64,000 bases of DNA, from assembly GCF_002812805.1 (NCBI RefSeq), contig NZ_NMUM01000023.1, positions 248,001 through 312,000 of the forward strand, in the 5' to 3' direction. Shown piece by piece: positions 43,189 to 50,942 of the stretch; positions within the stretch are counted from its first letter, which is position 1; each line of letters begins with the position of its first letter. The translations under genes and the position numbers were made by a program. Under the pieces are notes generated by a model. The model ran no database searches, was not told the origin of the DNA, and was given only the letters and a program-made list of their open reading frames with translations. This DNA comes from Microbacterium lacus. GTDB lineage: Bacteria > Actinomycetota > Actinomycetes > Actinomycetales > Microbacteriaceae.

Positions 43189-43470
43189 ATGCCGCGGTCA
43201 AACCGACGCAGACCCGACCCGCCCGGTGACGGGCTCGAGCGCCTCATGGCGGGCTGGAAGAAGTCCGAGTCGAGGCGCGGCATCGAGTACACGGTTCAGC
43301 CGGTCGCGGCCCATCGCGCCGTGAAGTCCTACACCTGTCCCGGGTGCGGCCGGCCGGTCGCCGCGCACACCGCGCACCTCGTTGTCTGGCGTGCGGACGG
43401 CGTGCTCGGTGAAGCCGCTGATCTCGCAGCTCGGCGGCACTGGCACACGCACTGTTGGAGGATCGCTTGA
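43189..43470 (+). CDS. Small actinobacterial zinc-binding protein of unknown function
   Basis: 93 aa. A basic N-terminal half with MPRSNRRRPDPP precedes a putative zinc site: C50 and C53 (YTCPGCG), then histidines H60, H63, H84, H86 and H88, and C89 near the end (HWHTHCW). It is probably one treble-clef-like or zinc-ribbon knuckle. It starts five bases after the transglycosylase stop and overlaps the hydrolase TTG, so all three form one operon. I know it only as a conserved actinobacterial gene without a function. Confidence 0.75.
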   Translation: MPRSNRRRPDPPGDGLERLMAGWKKSESRRGIEYTVQPVAAHRAVKSYTCPGCGRPVAAHTAHLVVWRADGVLGEAADLAARRHWHTHCWRIA

Positions 43471-44186
43471 CCGAGATACGTGGACCGCTCCAGCTACCCG
43501 CTCGTCGCGAAGACATCGAGTTGCGCACATTGGACGGGCTGACGCTGGTGGGGGAGTTGGCGCTGCCGCTGTCGACCGAACCGGTGGCGACGCTCGTGAC
43601 GCTGCATCCGCTTCCCACCGCGGGCGGGTTCATGGACTCGCACATTCTGCGGAAGGCGGCGGGTCGTCTGCCCGCGCTTGCCGATCTGGCCGTGCTGCGA
43701 TTCAACACCCGCGGCACGACATCGCCGCGTGGGACGAGCGAGGGATCGTTCGACGGTGGACACGACGAGGCTTTCGATGTTGCCGCGGCGATGGACTTCG
43801 TGCGCGAGCGCGGGTTGCCGAATCCGTGGCTGGTGGGCTGGTCGTTCGGTACCGAGCTCGCGCTGAAGTACGGCCGCGATCATGACATCGCGGGTGTCAT
43901 CCTGCTCTCGCCGCCCCTGCACCGCACGAGCGATGACGAGCTCGCAGCGTGGGCGGGGGATGACCGCCCGCTCATCGCCGTGATCCCCGAACTCGACGAT
44001 TACCTGCGTCCGGATGCGGCAGCGGAGCGTTTTGCGCCGATCCCGCACATCGTGGTGATTCCCGTCGAGGGCGGCCGGCACCTGTGGGTCGGCGAAACGC
44101 AGACCCGGCGTGTGCTGACCGAGATCGTGGCGGCGGTCAATCCGGAGGCGCTGCCGCTGGCGACGGAGTGGGACGGCCCGCTCTAA
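43467..44186 (+). CDS. Alpha/beta hydrolase
   Basis: 239 aa serine hydrolase fold. The nucleophile elbow GWSFGTELA places Ser near residue 126. An oxyanion-type LHPLPTAGGFMDS segment comes early, and a C-terminal histidine is in VEGGRHLWVG, with an aspartate possibly in ELDDYL. No signal peptide is seen. The substrate is unknown. TTG 43467 is preferred: GGAGG lies five bases before it and it overlaps the previous stop as TTGA. A TTG at 43455 would place the ribosome binding site inside the gene. Confidence 0.85.
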   Translation: MTEIRGPLQLPARREDIELRTLDGLTLVGELALPLSTEPVATLVTLHPLPTAGGFMDSHILRKAAGRLPALADLAVLRFNTRGTTSPRGTSEGSFDGGHDEAFDVAAAMDFVRERGLPNPWLVGWSFGTELALKYGRDHDIAGVILLSPPLHRTSDDELAAWAGDDRPLIAVIPELDDYLRPDAAAERFAPIPHIVVIPVEGGRHLWVGETQTRRVLTEIVAAVNPEALPLATEWDGPL

Positions 44187-44251
44187 CCTTGCTGGCGCGG
44201 CTTGTTGTTCAGACGCACGTGGGTGGGCGCGCCCGTTTGGAGCCGCCGCAT

Positions 44252-44349
44252 GTTCGCCATTCAGTCTGGTCGAGCGGCGGAACGGCCCGTTCCTGCGGAT
44301 TTCTGCGGAGGAGTCGCGTCACCATGCTCGGATCGACTGAATTGTGAAC
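44252..44349. repeat. 98-bp element with inverted ends, unit 1
   Basis: Left end GTTCGCCATTCAGTC (44252-44266) and right end GACTGAATTGTGAAC (44335-44349) are imperfect inverted repeats (13 of 15). The interior contains a small hairpin GGAAC/GTTCC. It lies in a 392-base gap without a gene (44187-44578), 85 bases before unit 2. Confidence 0.75.
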
Positions 44350-44434
44350 CGGATACGGCGCAGCCGGGATCCGTCCCCGACCGAAGTCATGAGCTGCAGA
44401 CCTACCGTTTGACGTGGTCATGCGTCGCAATCCT

Positions 44435-44532
44435 GTTCGCAATTCAGTCCCGCGGTTGTCGAAAGAAGCGGGTCTGCCCGGAACTCCAGGGCGCGGTCGC
44501 GCGCTCGGTACCGAATTGACTGAATTGTGAAC
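44435..44532. repeat. 98-bp element with inverted ends, unit 2
   Basis: Left end GTTCGCAATTCAGTC (44435-44449) and right end GACTGAATTGTGAAC (44518-44532) match 14 of 15 as inverted repeats. Total length is identical to unit 1, but the 68-bp interior is not similar at base level. The surrounding gap holds nothing else I can identify. Confidence 0.75.
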
Positions 44533-44578
44533 GTGGACGGGCGGGAACCGGACGAGCAGGTTGCGCGTCCGCGCCGCT

Positions 44579-45631
44579 CTACAGCTCGTTCATCCGCGGA
44601 ATGACGACCTGGCGGTAGATGATCAGGATGCTTGCGGCCACGGGGATCGCGACAAGCGCGCCGAGCAGCCCCAGCAGTGAGCCACCGGCGAGAGCTGCGA
44701 TCACGACGACGGCGCCCGGCACGGAGACGGCACGGTTCATGATGCGGGGCGCCAGCACGTAGGCCTCGACCTGCATGTAGATCAGGTAGTAGATACCGGC
44801 GATCAATGCCGTTCCGGGGCTTCCGAGGCCGGGGATCAGGCATGTGAGCACGATGATCGCCGAGCCCGTGAGGGTTCCCACGAGGGGGATGAGGGAGAAG
44901 AAGAAGGCGACGACCGCAAGCACGGCAGGGAACGGAGCCCCGATGATCGTGAGCAGGATCGCACTCAGGATGCCGTTGATGATGCCGAGTGACCCCTGCC
45001 CCATGACGTAGTACCCGACGGAGTCGGTGATCTGCTCCGACAGGTCGATGAATCGCGCGCGCTTCGACGCAGGCACGAGTTGGTAGACGGCGGCCTTCAG
45101 GTTCGGCGTCGACGCGGTGAAGTAGATCGTCAGGATCAGGACGATGAACGCTCCTGTGAGCCCTGCCACGACGGCCGCTCCGAACGCCAGCACGCTCTCA
45201 CCGATGGCGGCGAAGTCCAATGAGGCGAGCCAGTCGTTGACGTAGTCGAAGACCACGTCCACCTGCAGGGTCGGGAAGGTGGTCTGCAGCCAATCCCGCA
45301 GATCGTCGATGAAGGTGCCGCGCGTGATGATCGTCTCGACGGTCGACACCAGCTGGCTGATCTGTGACGCGAGGACGGGCAGCACCGTGAGGACGATGCC
45401 GGCGAAGGCCGCGAGCACCACGAGGATCACGATGAGGACCGCGATCCACCGCTTCATCCTGCGGCGCTCGAGGAAGGAGATCGCGGGCTCGAGGCCGAGT
45501 GAGAGGAACAGCGCCGTGCCGACGTACAACAAGATCGTCGAGAGAGTCTGAATGCTCGAGATCAGAACGATCCCGAGCCCCACGCCAAGCGTCGCGATGA
45601 ATGCGACGCGGAACGGGTTGTGAATCTTCAC
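44579..45631 (-). CDS. AI-2E family membrane transporter (TqsA/PerM-like)
   Basis: 350 aa with about eight membrane segments and a hydrophilic loop (about residues 90-150). The family-typical C-terminal half is visible: FFFSLIPLVGTLTGSAIIVL, YYLIYMQVEAYVLAPRIMNRAVSVPG and LLGALVAIPVAASILIIYRQVV. Members export varied small solutes or ions; an actual autoinducer-2 role is not implied. GTG 45631 is chosen because GGAGG ends five to six bases upstream. It is divergent from the composite membrane protein gene. Confidence 0.92.
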   Translation of the reverse strand: MKIHNPFRVAFIATLGVGLGIVLISSIQTLSTILLYVGTALFLSLGLEPAISFLERRRMKRWIAVLIVILVVLAAFAGIVLTVLPVLASQISQLVSTVETIITRGTFIDDLRDWLQTTFPTLQVDVVFDYVNDWLASLDFAAIGESVLAFGAAVVAGLTGAFIVLILTIYFTASTPNLKAAVYQLVPASKRARFIDLSEQITDSVGYYVMGQGSLGIINGILSAILLTIIGAPFPAVLAVVAFFFSLIPLVGTLTGSAIIVLTCLIPGLGSPGTALIAGIYYLIYMQVEAYVLAPRIMNRAVSVPGAVVVIAALAGGSLLGLLGALVAIPVAASILIIYRQVVIPRMNEL

Positions 45632-45748
45632 GTGCACCTCCGGCTGCGACGCGCCCGACGCGCGTCACGTCAGACTACGTGCGGAGCGCCCGAATCCCGC
45701 GCTTCACGCGCGTGCGGCTGACATTCAGGCGTACTTCGGTAGTCTGGG

Positions 45749-47689
45749 ATGTCCGCTTCCGCGCCGAAACTCTCCCGGGCGCGTCGATGGAGGAGTTTTC
45801 GTTTGCGTTTTGTCTGGGCTGTCGCGGCATTCGTGCTCGCCGCCGTATTGATCGGTGCTGGTATCGCTCAACGAACGGTTTTCGTTGGTGCCGAGACCAC
45901 AGAGACCGAGATCAGTACCGAGGCCGGGCTTCCCTACGTGCTGGTCGATGGGGCGGTGCTCACGAGCATTCCCGGTTCCCAGACGTTGACGGCAACGGCC
46001 GACTCGGGTCCTGTCTATGCCGCTTACGGTCGCACGGCGGACGTCACGGCTTGGCTTTCGGACGTGTCCTACACGCGCGTCACGCTCGATGACAGCGGCG
46101 AGATCGTGACCGAGGTCGTCGAACCCGTGCAGGTGGAGCCGAGCGAGGAGGCGCCCGCAGAGGGCTCGTCCGAGGGCGACGCCGCGGGGGATGCATCCGC
46201 GGACGGGACGAGCACCGAAACGACAGCCGAGACACCCGCTGGGCGCAATCCCGCGGGCTCCGATCTGTGGCTCGATGAATTCACCGACGAGGGCACCCTC
46301 ACGACTCAGCTCCAGCTGCCCGCCACGATGAGCGTTCTGCTCGCGTCGGATGGGACGGCCGCGGCCCCCGAGACGCTGCAGATCCGCTGGCCGCTTGACA
46401 ACTCCACGCCCTGGGCCGGGCCGCTGATCGTGGCGGGAGGCATCCTGATGGCGCTCGGAGTTCTTCTCTACCTGCTCGGAATCAGGCATGCGCGGCGCTC
46501 GCGGGGTCCGCGACGCAAGGGCATCCCGCAACCCGTGACGCAGCCACTCGACACTATTCCCGCGGGCGACGCCGAAGCGAAGGGCGTGATCAGCTCGGGA
46601 ACTCCGTCTCGGCGAGCCCTGCGCGGCGGCACTCGGGGCTTCATCGTGATCCCGAGCCTCGCGCTCGCGGGTCTGCTCTTCACGGGTTGTACCGCCGCGT
46701 CGTGGCCCCAACTCGGGCCCTCGGCGACCCCGTCACCCACCGCGAGCGTCGTCGACGCGGCCGAGCAGGACGCTCCGGCCGTGACCGAGACCCAGGCGAA
46801 GCGCATCCTCGCGAAGGTCGCCCAGACTGTCTCCGAGGCAGATGTTGCGGCGGATGGAGATCTCGCGGCCACGCGCCTCGCCGGCGCGGTCCTGGACGAG
46901 CGCAAGGCGAACTACCTGATCCGCAGCAAAGTCGCAGATCACCCCGCGCTGCCGGCTATCCCGACCGAACCCCTGCAGATCGTCCTTCCGCAGGCCTTCG
47001 ACGATTGGCCGCGGACGATCATGACCGTCGTCGGCGAAGAGGGGGAGACGACCGTCGCCCCCACGGTCGCCGTGTTGACGCAGAACGACCCCTGGTCCGA
47101 ATACAAGCTGACGTACCTGGCGAGCCTCGCGGCATCCGCCGAGTTCCCGGGGGGCGTCGCTCCTTCCACGATCGGCGCGGCGCTCGTTCCGCCCGACTCG
47201 CCGTTCCTGCTGCTCGAGCCGCAGGAGCTGGCCGCGGCCTACGCGGACGTCCTCAACAACGGTGACAACAGCTCCTTCTCGTCGCTGTTCGAAGAAGAGG
47301 GCGACCAGTTCCGCGTCAAGGTCGCGGAAGATCGACGCACGCGTCTGGAGCAGTTCAACCAGACCGGTGCCGAGACCGGAAGCCTGACCTTCTCGTCCGC
47401 CGCCGGTGCGTATCCCGCGGTCGGGCTCGCCACACTCGAGTCGGGTGCGATCGTCGCGGTGAGCCTCACCGAGACCGACACCGTCAAGCCGACCAACAGC
47501 GACGCCGTGATCAAGCTCGACGGTAACCCCACGGTCGAGGCCCTTGCGGGCACGGCGAGTTCGGCCTCGGGTTTCCAGACGAACTTCTCCGACCAGCTCT
47601 TCTTCTACGTGCCGAACCAGGCAGACGGCGGACAGATCCGCCTCCTCGGCTACGCCTCGAACATTCTCAGCGCAGGAGTCATCCAATGA
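45749..47689 (+). CDS. Composite membrane/lipoprotein-like protein of unknown function
   Basis: 646 aa. An N-terminal membrane segment (about residues 20-40) is followed by a secreted domain with an acidic Ser/Glu/Ala linker (about 128-160), then a second membrane segment (224-246) and an Arg-rich stretch. Then comes what looks like an internal lipoprotein signal: FIVIPSLALAGLLFTGC, with Cys314. The last 330 residues look like an exported globular domain (WPRTIMTVVGEEGETT ... FFYVPNQADGGQIRLLGYAS). I do not recognise either domain. It is coupled to the thioredoxin-TPR gene by an ATGA overlap. A TAGTCT box lies only three bases before ATG 45749. Confidence 0.75.
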   Translation: MSASAPKLSRARRWRSFRLRFVWAVAAFVLAAVLIGAGIAQRTVFVGAETTETEISTEAGLPYVLVDGAVLTSIPGSQTLTATADSGPVYAAYGRTADVTAWLSDVSYTRVTLDDSGEIVTEVVEPVQVEPSEEAPAEGSSEGDAAGDASADGTSTETTAETPAGRNPAGSDLWLDEFTDEGTLTTQLQLPATMSVLLASDGTAAAPETLQIRWPLDNSTPWAGPLIVAGGILMALGVLLYLLGIRHARRSRGPRRKGIPQPVTQPLDTIPAGDAEAKGVISSGTPSRRALRGGTRGFIVIPSLALAGLLFTGCTAASWPQLGPSATPSPTASVVDAAEQDAPAVTETQAKRILAKVAQTVSEADVAADGDLAATRLAGAVLDERKANYLIRSKVADHPALPAIPTEPLQIVLPQAFDDWPRTIMTVVGEEGETTVAPTVAVLTQNDPWSEYKLTYLASLAASAEFPGGVAPSTIGAALVPPDSPFLLLEPQELAAAYADVLNNGDNSSFSSLFEEEGDQFRVKVAEDRRTRLEQFNQTGAETGSLTFSSAAGAYPAVGLATLESGAIVAVSLTETDTVKPTNSDAVIKLDGNPTVEALAGTASSASGFQTNFSDQLFFYVPNQADGGQIRLLGYASNILSAGVIQ

Positions 47690-48654
47690 GTCAGAACGCC
47701 AATCCGGGTGCCGTCCTCCGCGGAGCCGTCGACCTGTCGTCGCTCCGCAACCGTCCGCAGCCGCCCGTCCCCGGCACGGCTCCGGCCCCCGCTGGAGTGC
47801 AGGCCACGACCGGAGCGGCGGGCCTTGTGCGGGATGCGACGGACGAGACGTTCGGCGAGATCCTGGAACTCTCGCGAACGGTTCCGGTCGTCATCGATCT
47901 GTGGGCCGAGTGGTGCGGACCGTGCAAGCAGCTGAGCCCGATCCTCGAATCCGTCATCACCGAACTCGCGGGTCGACTCGTGCTCGTCAAGGTCGACGTG
48001 GATGCGAACCCCCAGCTCACGCAGGCCTTCCGCGCCCAGTCCATCCCGATGGTCGTGGCGCTCGTCGCCGGGCAGCCCGTGCCGTTGTTCACGGGCGCGG
48101 TGCCCGAGCAGCAGGTTCGCGAGGTCTTCGCCCAGCTCCTGCAGCTCGCGGCGCAGAATGGCGTCACGGGAACGCTGGCCGTATCGGACGCGGACGCCGG
48201 TGAATCGGATGCCGAGAGTGCCGAGGCATCCGAGCTGCCGCTTCCCCCGCTGCACGCGGCCGCGTTTGCCGCCATTGAAGAGGGCGACTACGACGCGGCG
48301 ATCGCGGCGTACGAGCAGGCGCTCGTCGAGAACCCGAAGGACGAAGACGCTCGCGCCGGTCTCGGGCAGGTTCGCCTGCTCAGCCGGGTCACGGGGCTCG
48401 AACTCGAAGCGGCGCGCGCTGCCGCTGCCGCTGCGCCGACGGATGTCGCGGCCCAGTTCGCGGTCGCCGACCTCGATATCGCCGGGGGACACGTGGACGA
48501 CGCCTTCGGACGCCTGCTCGACCTGTTCGCCGCGTTGCCCGACGACGAGCGTGCGCCCGTCCGGGAGCGATTGCTCGAGCTCTTCGGCTTGATCGGCGAC
48601 CCCGACCCCCGCGTCATCCGCGCGCGCAGTCGTTTGGCCTCGTTGCTCTTCTGA
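47686..48654 (+). CDS. Thioredoxin-TPR chaperone-like protein (CnoX/YbbN type)
   Basis: 322 aa. A 50-residue Pro/Ala-rich N-terminal region precedes a thioredoxin domain with the intact active site WAEWCGPCKQL (about residue 75). A C-terminal set of TPR-like helices follows (AAFAAIEEGDYDAAIAAYEQAL ... ARLRLASLLF-type end). In E. coli the related CnoX holds unfolded proteins under chlorine stress but lacks the full CxxC; here both cysteines are present, so redox activity is likely. It overlaps the upstream membrane protein by four bases, which links the two functionally. No signal peptide is seen. Confidence 0.9.
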   Translation: MSQNANPGAVLRGAVDLSSLRNRPQPPVPGTAPAPAGVQATTGAAGLVRDATDETFGEILELSRTVPVVIDLWAEWCGPCKQLSPILESVITELAGRLVLVKVDVDANPQLTQAFRAQSIPMVVALVAGQPVPLFTGAVPEQQVREVFAQLLQLAAQNGVTGTLAVSDADAGESDAESAEASELPLPPLHAAAFAAIEEGDYDAAIAAYEQALVENPKDEDARAGLGQVRLLSRVTGLELEAARAAAAAAPTDVAAQFAVADLDIAGGHVDDAFGRLLDLFAALPDDERAPVRERLLELFGLIGDPDPRVIRARSRLASLLF

Positions 48655-48658
48655 CGAG

Positions 48659-48771
48659 CCTGTATCCGCGAGGGTGCCCGTTTCATCCGCGAGGGTGCCC
48701 GTTTGCGTTCAGAACGGGCACTCCCGGGGTCCGGAACGGGCACTCTCGCGCCCAGAACGGGCACCCTCGCG
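48659..48771. repeat. Nested direct and inverted repeats between cnoX-like gene and glgB
   Basis: Two forward 20-bp copies (48664-48683 and 48685-48704, core GCGAGGGTGCCCGTTT) face three reverse copies (48711-48728, 48733-48750, 48754-48771, core GAACGGGCACCCTCGCG). The region starts with CTGTATCCGCGAG, close to the header at 10514. It lies between convergent genes and can fold into a strong hairpin in either direction. Confidence 0.85.
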
Positions 48772-48779
48772 AAGGCGGG

Positions 48780-50942
48780 TCAGCGGTTGTGCTGCAACCA
48801 GATCACGCCGAGCGGCGGCAGGGTGACCGTGGCACGCGCGGCACCATCTTCAGTCGCCGAGGCGTTGACCGCTCCGAAGTTACCCACCCCGGACCCGCCG
48901 TACTCGACCGCGTCCGAGTTGAGGATCTCTGTCCACACCCCGGCTTCGGGCATCTCGATGTCGTAGTCGTGGACCGGCACGCCCGAGAAGTTGCAGAGCA
49001 CGGCGACGGTGTTGCCGTGCCAGTCGGTACGTGAGAACGCCACGACGTTCGGGTTGTGATGTGACCCGAACAATCGGCGGAAGGCCGCACCGTCGTGATC
49101 GCGTGCCCAGAGCGGAGCGTGCTTTCGATACGTTTCGTTGAGCACCGACACGTAGGCCTGAAGCTGCGCGTGCAACGGCTGGTCGAGAATCCACCAGTCG
49201 AGCGAACGTCCCTCGGACCATTCGGAGATCTGCCCGAACTCCTGCCCCATGAACAGCAGTTGCTTACCCGGGTGTCCCCACTGGAATCCGAGGAACGCCC
49301 GAGCATTCGCGAGCTTCTGCCAGTGGTCACCAGGCATCCGTGACACGAGCGTGCCCTTGCCATGGACAACTTCGTCGTGGCTGATCGGCAGCACGAAGTT
49401 CTCACTGAACGCGTAGACGAAGGTGAAGGTGATCTCGCCCTCGTGGTGCTCGCGGTACATGGGATCGCGCCCGAAGTACTGGAGCGTGTCGTTCATCCAG
49501 CCCATGTTCCACTTGAGCCCGAACCCGAGGCCACCCTGGTCGGTCGGGGCCGTTACGCCGGGGTAGCTCGTCGACTCCTCGGCGATCATCGCGATCCCCG
49601 GGTAGCGCTTGTACGCCGTCGCGTTGACCTCTTGCAGGAACCCGATGGCTTCGAGGTTCTCTCGTCCGCCGTGGATGTTGGGGGTCCACTCACCCTCGTT
49701 GCGCGAGTAGTCGAGGTAGAGCATCGAGGCGACCGCATCGACGCGCAGCCCATCGACGTGGAACTCTTCGAACCAGTACAGGGCGTTCGCGACCAGGAAG
49801 TTACGAACCTCGCGGCGTCCGTAATCGAAGATGTACGTGCCCCAGTCCTTGTGCTCGCCGCGGTGGGGGTCGGGGTGCTCGTAAAGGGGACGCCCATCGA
49901 ACCGGGCGAGGGCGAACTCGTCCTTCGGGAAGTGGCCCGGCACCCAGTCCATGATCACGCCGATGCCGGCCTGGTGCAGTCGGTCGATCAGGTATCGCAG
50001 GTCATCGGGCGTACCGAACCGGCTGGTCGGCGCGTAGTACCCGGTGACCTGATACCCCCAGGATCCGCCGAACGGGTGCTCGGCGAGCGGAAGGAACTCG
50101 ACATGGGTGAAGCCGAGGGACGTGACATGTCCGATGATCTCGTCGACCGCGGCGCGGTAGGTCAGGCCCGGACGCCATGATCCGAGGTGGAGCTCGTAGA
50201 CCGACATGGGCTGGTCGACGGGCGTCGTGCGGGCGCGTCGCTCCATCCATACGTCGTCCTGCCAGAGGTGGCGAGCCTTCGTCACGACGGACGCGGTCGC
50301 GGGTGGCACCTCGGCCCAGCGCGCCATCGGGTCGGCTTTGACGATCCAGCGTCCGTCGCTCGTGAGGAGCTCGTATTTGTAGGCCGAGCCTTCGCCGACC
50401 CCGGGCGCAAAGAGCTCCCATACTCCTGAGCCCCCCATGGAGCGCATCGGATGACTCTGGCCGTCCCAGCCGTTGAAATCGCCGACGACACGCACCGCCT
50501 GTGCGTTCGGGGCCCAGACGGCGAAGGAGGTGCCCGACGCGCCCTGGTGGTCACGCAGGTGAGATCCGAGCACACGCCAGAGCTCTTCGTGCCGGCCCTC
50601 GGCGATCAGGTGCAGGTCGAGGTCGCCGACGGTCGGGGTGAAGCGATAGGGGTCGTCGGCGGTCCACGTCGGCGCAGACGCGTAGGTCGCCTCGATGAGA
50701 TAGGGAACCGGGGCTCCCTGATGGGTACCTTCCCAGATCCCACTGCGGACGTGCTCGAGCGCTGTTCGTTCACTACCGTTCGTGATGGCGGTCACGGTCT
50801 CGGCGAGGGGACGACGAACGCGAATGGTGGTGATCGCGCGGCCCGAGGCATCCTGACCCGCGTGCTGACCGAGCACGCTGTGGGGCGAGTAGTGGGATCC
50901 CGTGGCAACAAGATCCAGATCGTTCTGAGATACGACAGTCAT
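48780..50942 (-). CDS. glgB: 1,4-alpha-glucan branching enzyme
   Basis: 720 aa GH13 enzyme that adds alpha-1,6 branches. An N-terminal extra domain and carbohydrate-binding module 48 (FAVWAPNAQAVRVVGDFNGWDG) precede the catalytic barrel with GLRVDAVASMLYLDY (nucleophile Asp), MIAEESTSYPG (acid Glu) and ISHDEVVHGKG (third carboxylate). A C-terminal beta domain ends VTLPPLGVIWLQHN. ATG 50942 has GAGGAG upstream and overlaps the glgE stop by four bases. With GlgE it forms the pathway that builds branched alpha-glucan from maltose-1-phosphate. Confidence 0.96.
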   Translation of the reverse strand: MTVVSQNDLDLVATGSHYSPHSVLGQHAGQDASGRAITTIRVRRPLAETVTAITNGSERTALEHVRSGIWEGTHQGAPVPYLIEATYASAPTWTADDPYRFTPTVGDLDLHLIAEGRHEELWRVLGSHLRDHQGASGTSFAVWAPNAQAVRVVGDFNGWDGQSHPMRSMGGSGVWELFAPGVGEGSAYKYELLTSDGRWIVKADPMARWAEVPPATASVVTKARHLWQDDVWMERRARTTPVDQPMSVYELHLGSWRPGLTYRAAVDEIIGHVTSLGFTHVEFLPLAEHPFGGSWGYQVTGYYAPTSRFGTPDDLRYLIDRLHQAGIGVIMDWVPGHFPKDEFALARFDGRPLYEHPDPHRGEHKDWGTYIFDYGRREVRNFLVANALYWFEEFHVDGLRVDAVASMLYLDYSRNEGEWTPNIHGGRENLEAIGFLQEVNATAYKRYPGIAMIAEESTSYPGVTAPTDQGGLGFGLKWNMGWMNDTLQYFGRDPMYREHHEGEITFTFVYAFSENFVLPISHDEVVHGKGTLVSRMPGDHWQKLANARAFLGFQWGHPGKQLLFMGQEFGQISEWSEGRSLDWWILDQPLHAQLQAYVSVLNETYRKHAPLWARDHDGAAFRRLFGSHHNPNVVAFSRTDWHGNTVAVLCNFSGVPVHDYDIEMPEAGVWTEILNSDAVEYGGSGVGNFGAVNASATEDGAARATVTLPPLGVIWLQHNR

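Noticed and set aside
44252..44532. Insertion sequence
   Set aside because: The inverted ends are present but there is no room for a transposase gene and no flanking duplication that I could see, so only a repeat is claimed.
44187..44578. Small protein-coding genes in the 392-bp gap
   Set aside because: The short open frames here lack start context and cross the inverted ends of the 98-bp units; no conserved-looking sequence is seen.
48664..48771. CRISPR-like repeat array
   Set aside because: Copies are 16-20 bp with 1-5-bp gaps and change orientation; there are no spacers and no cas genes.
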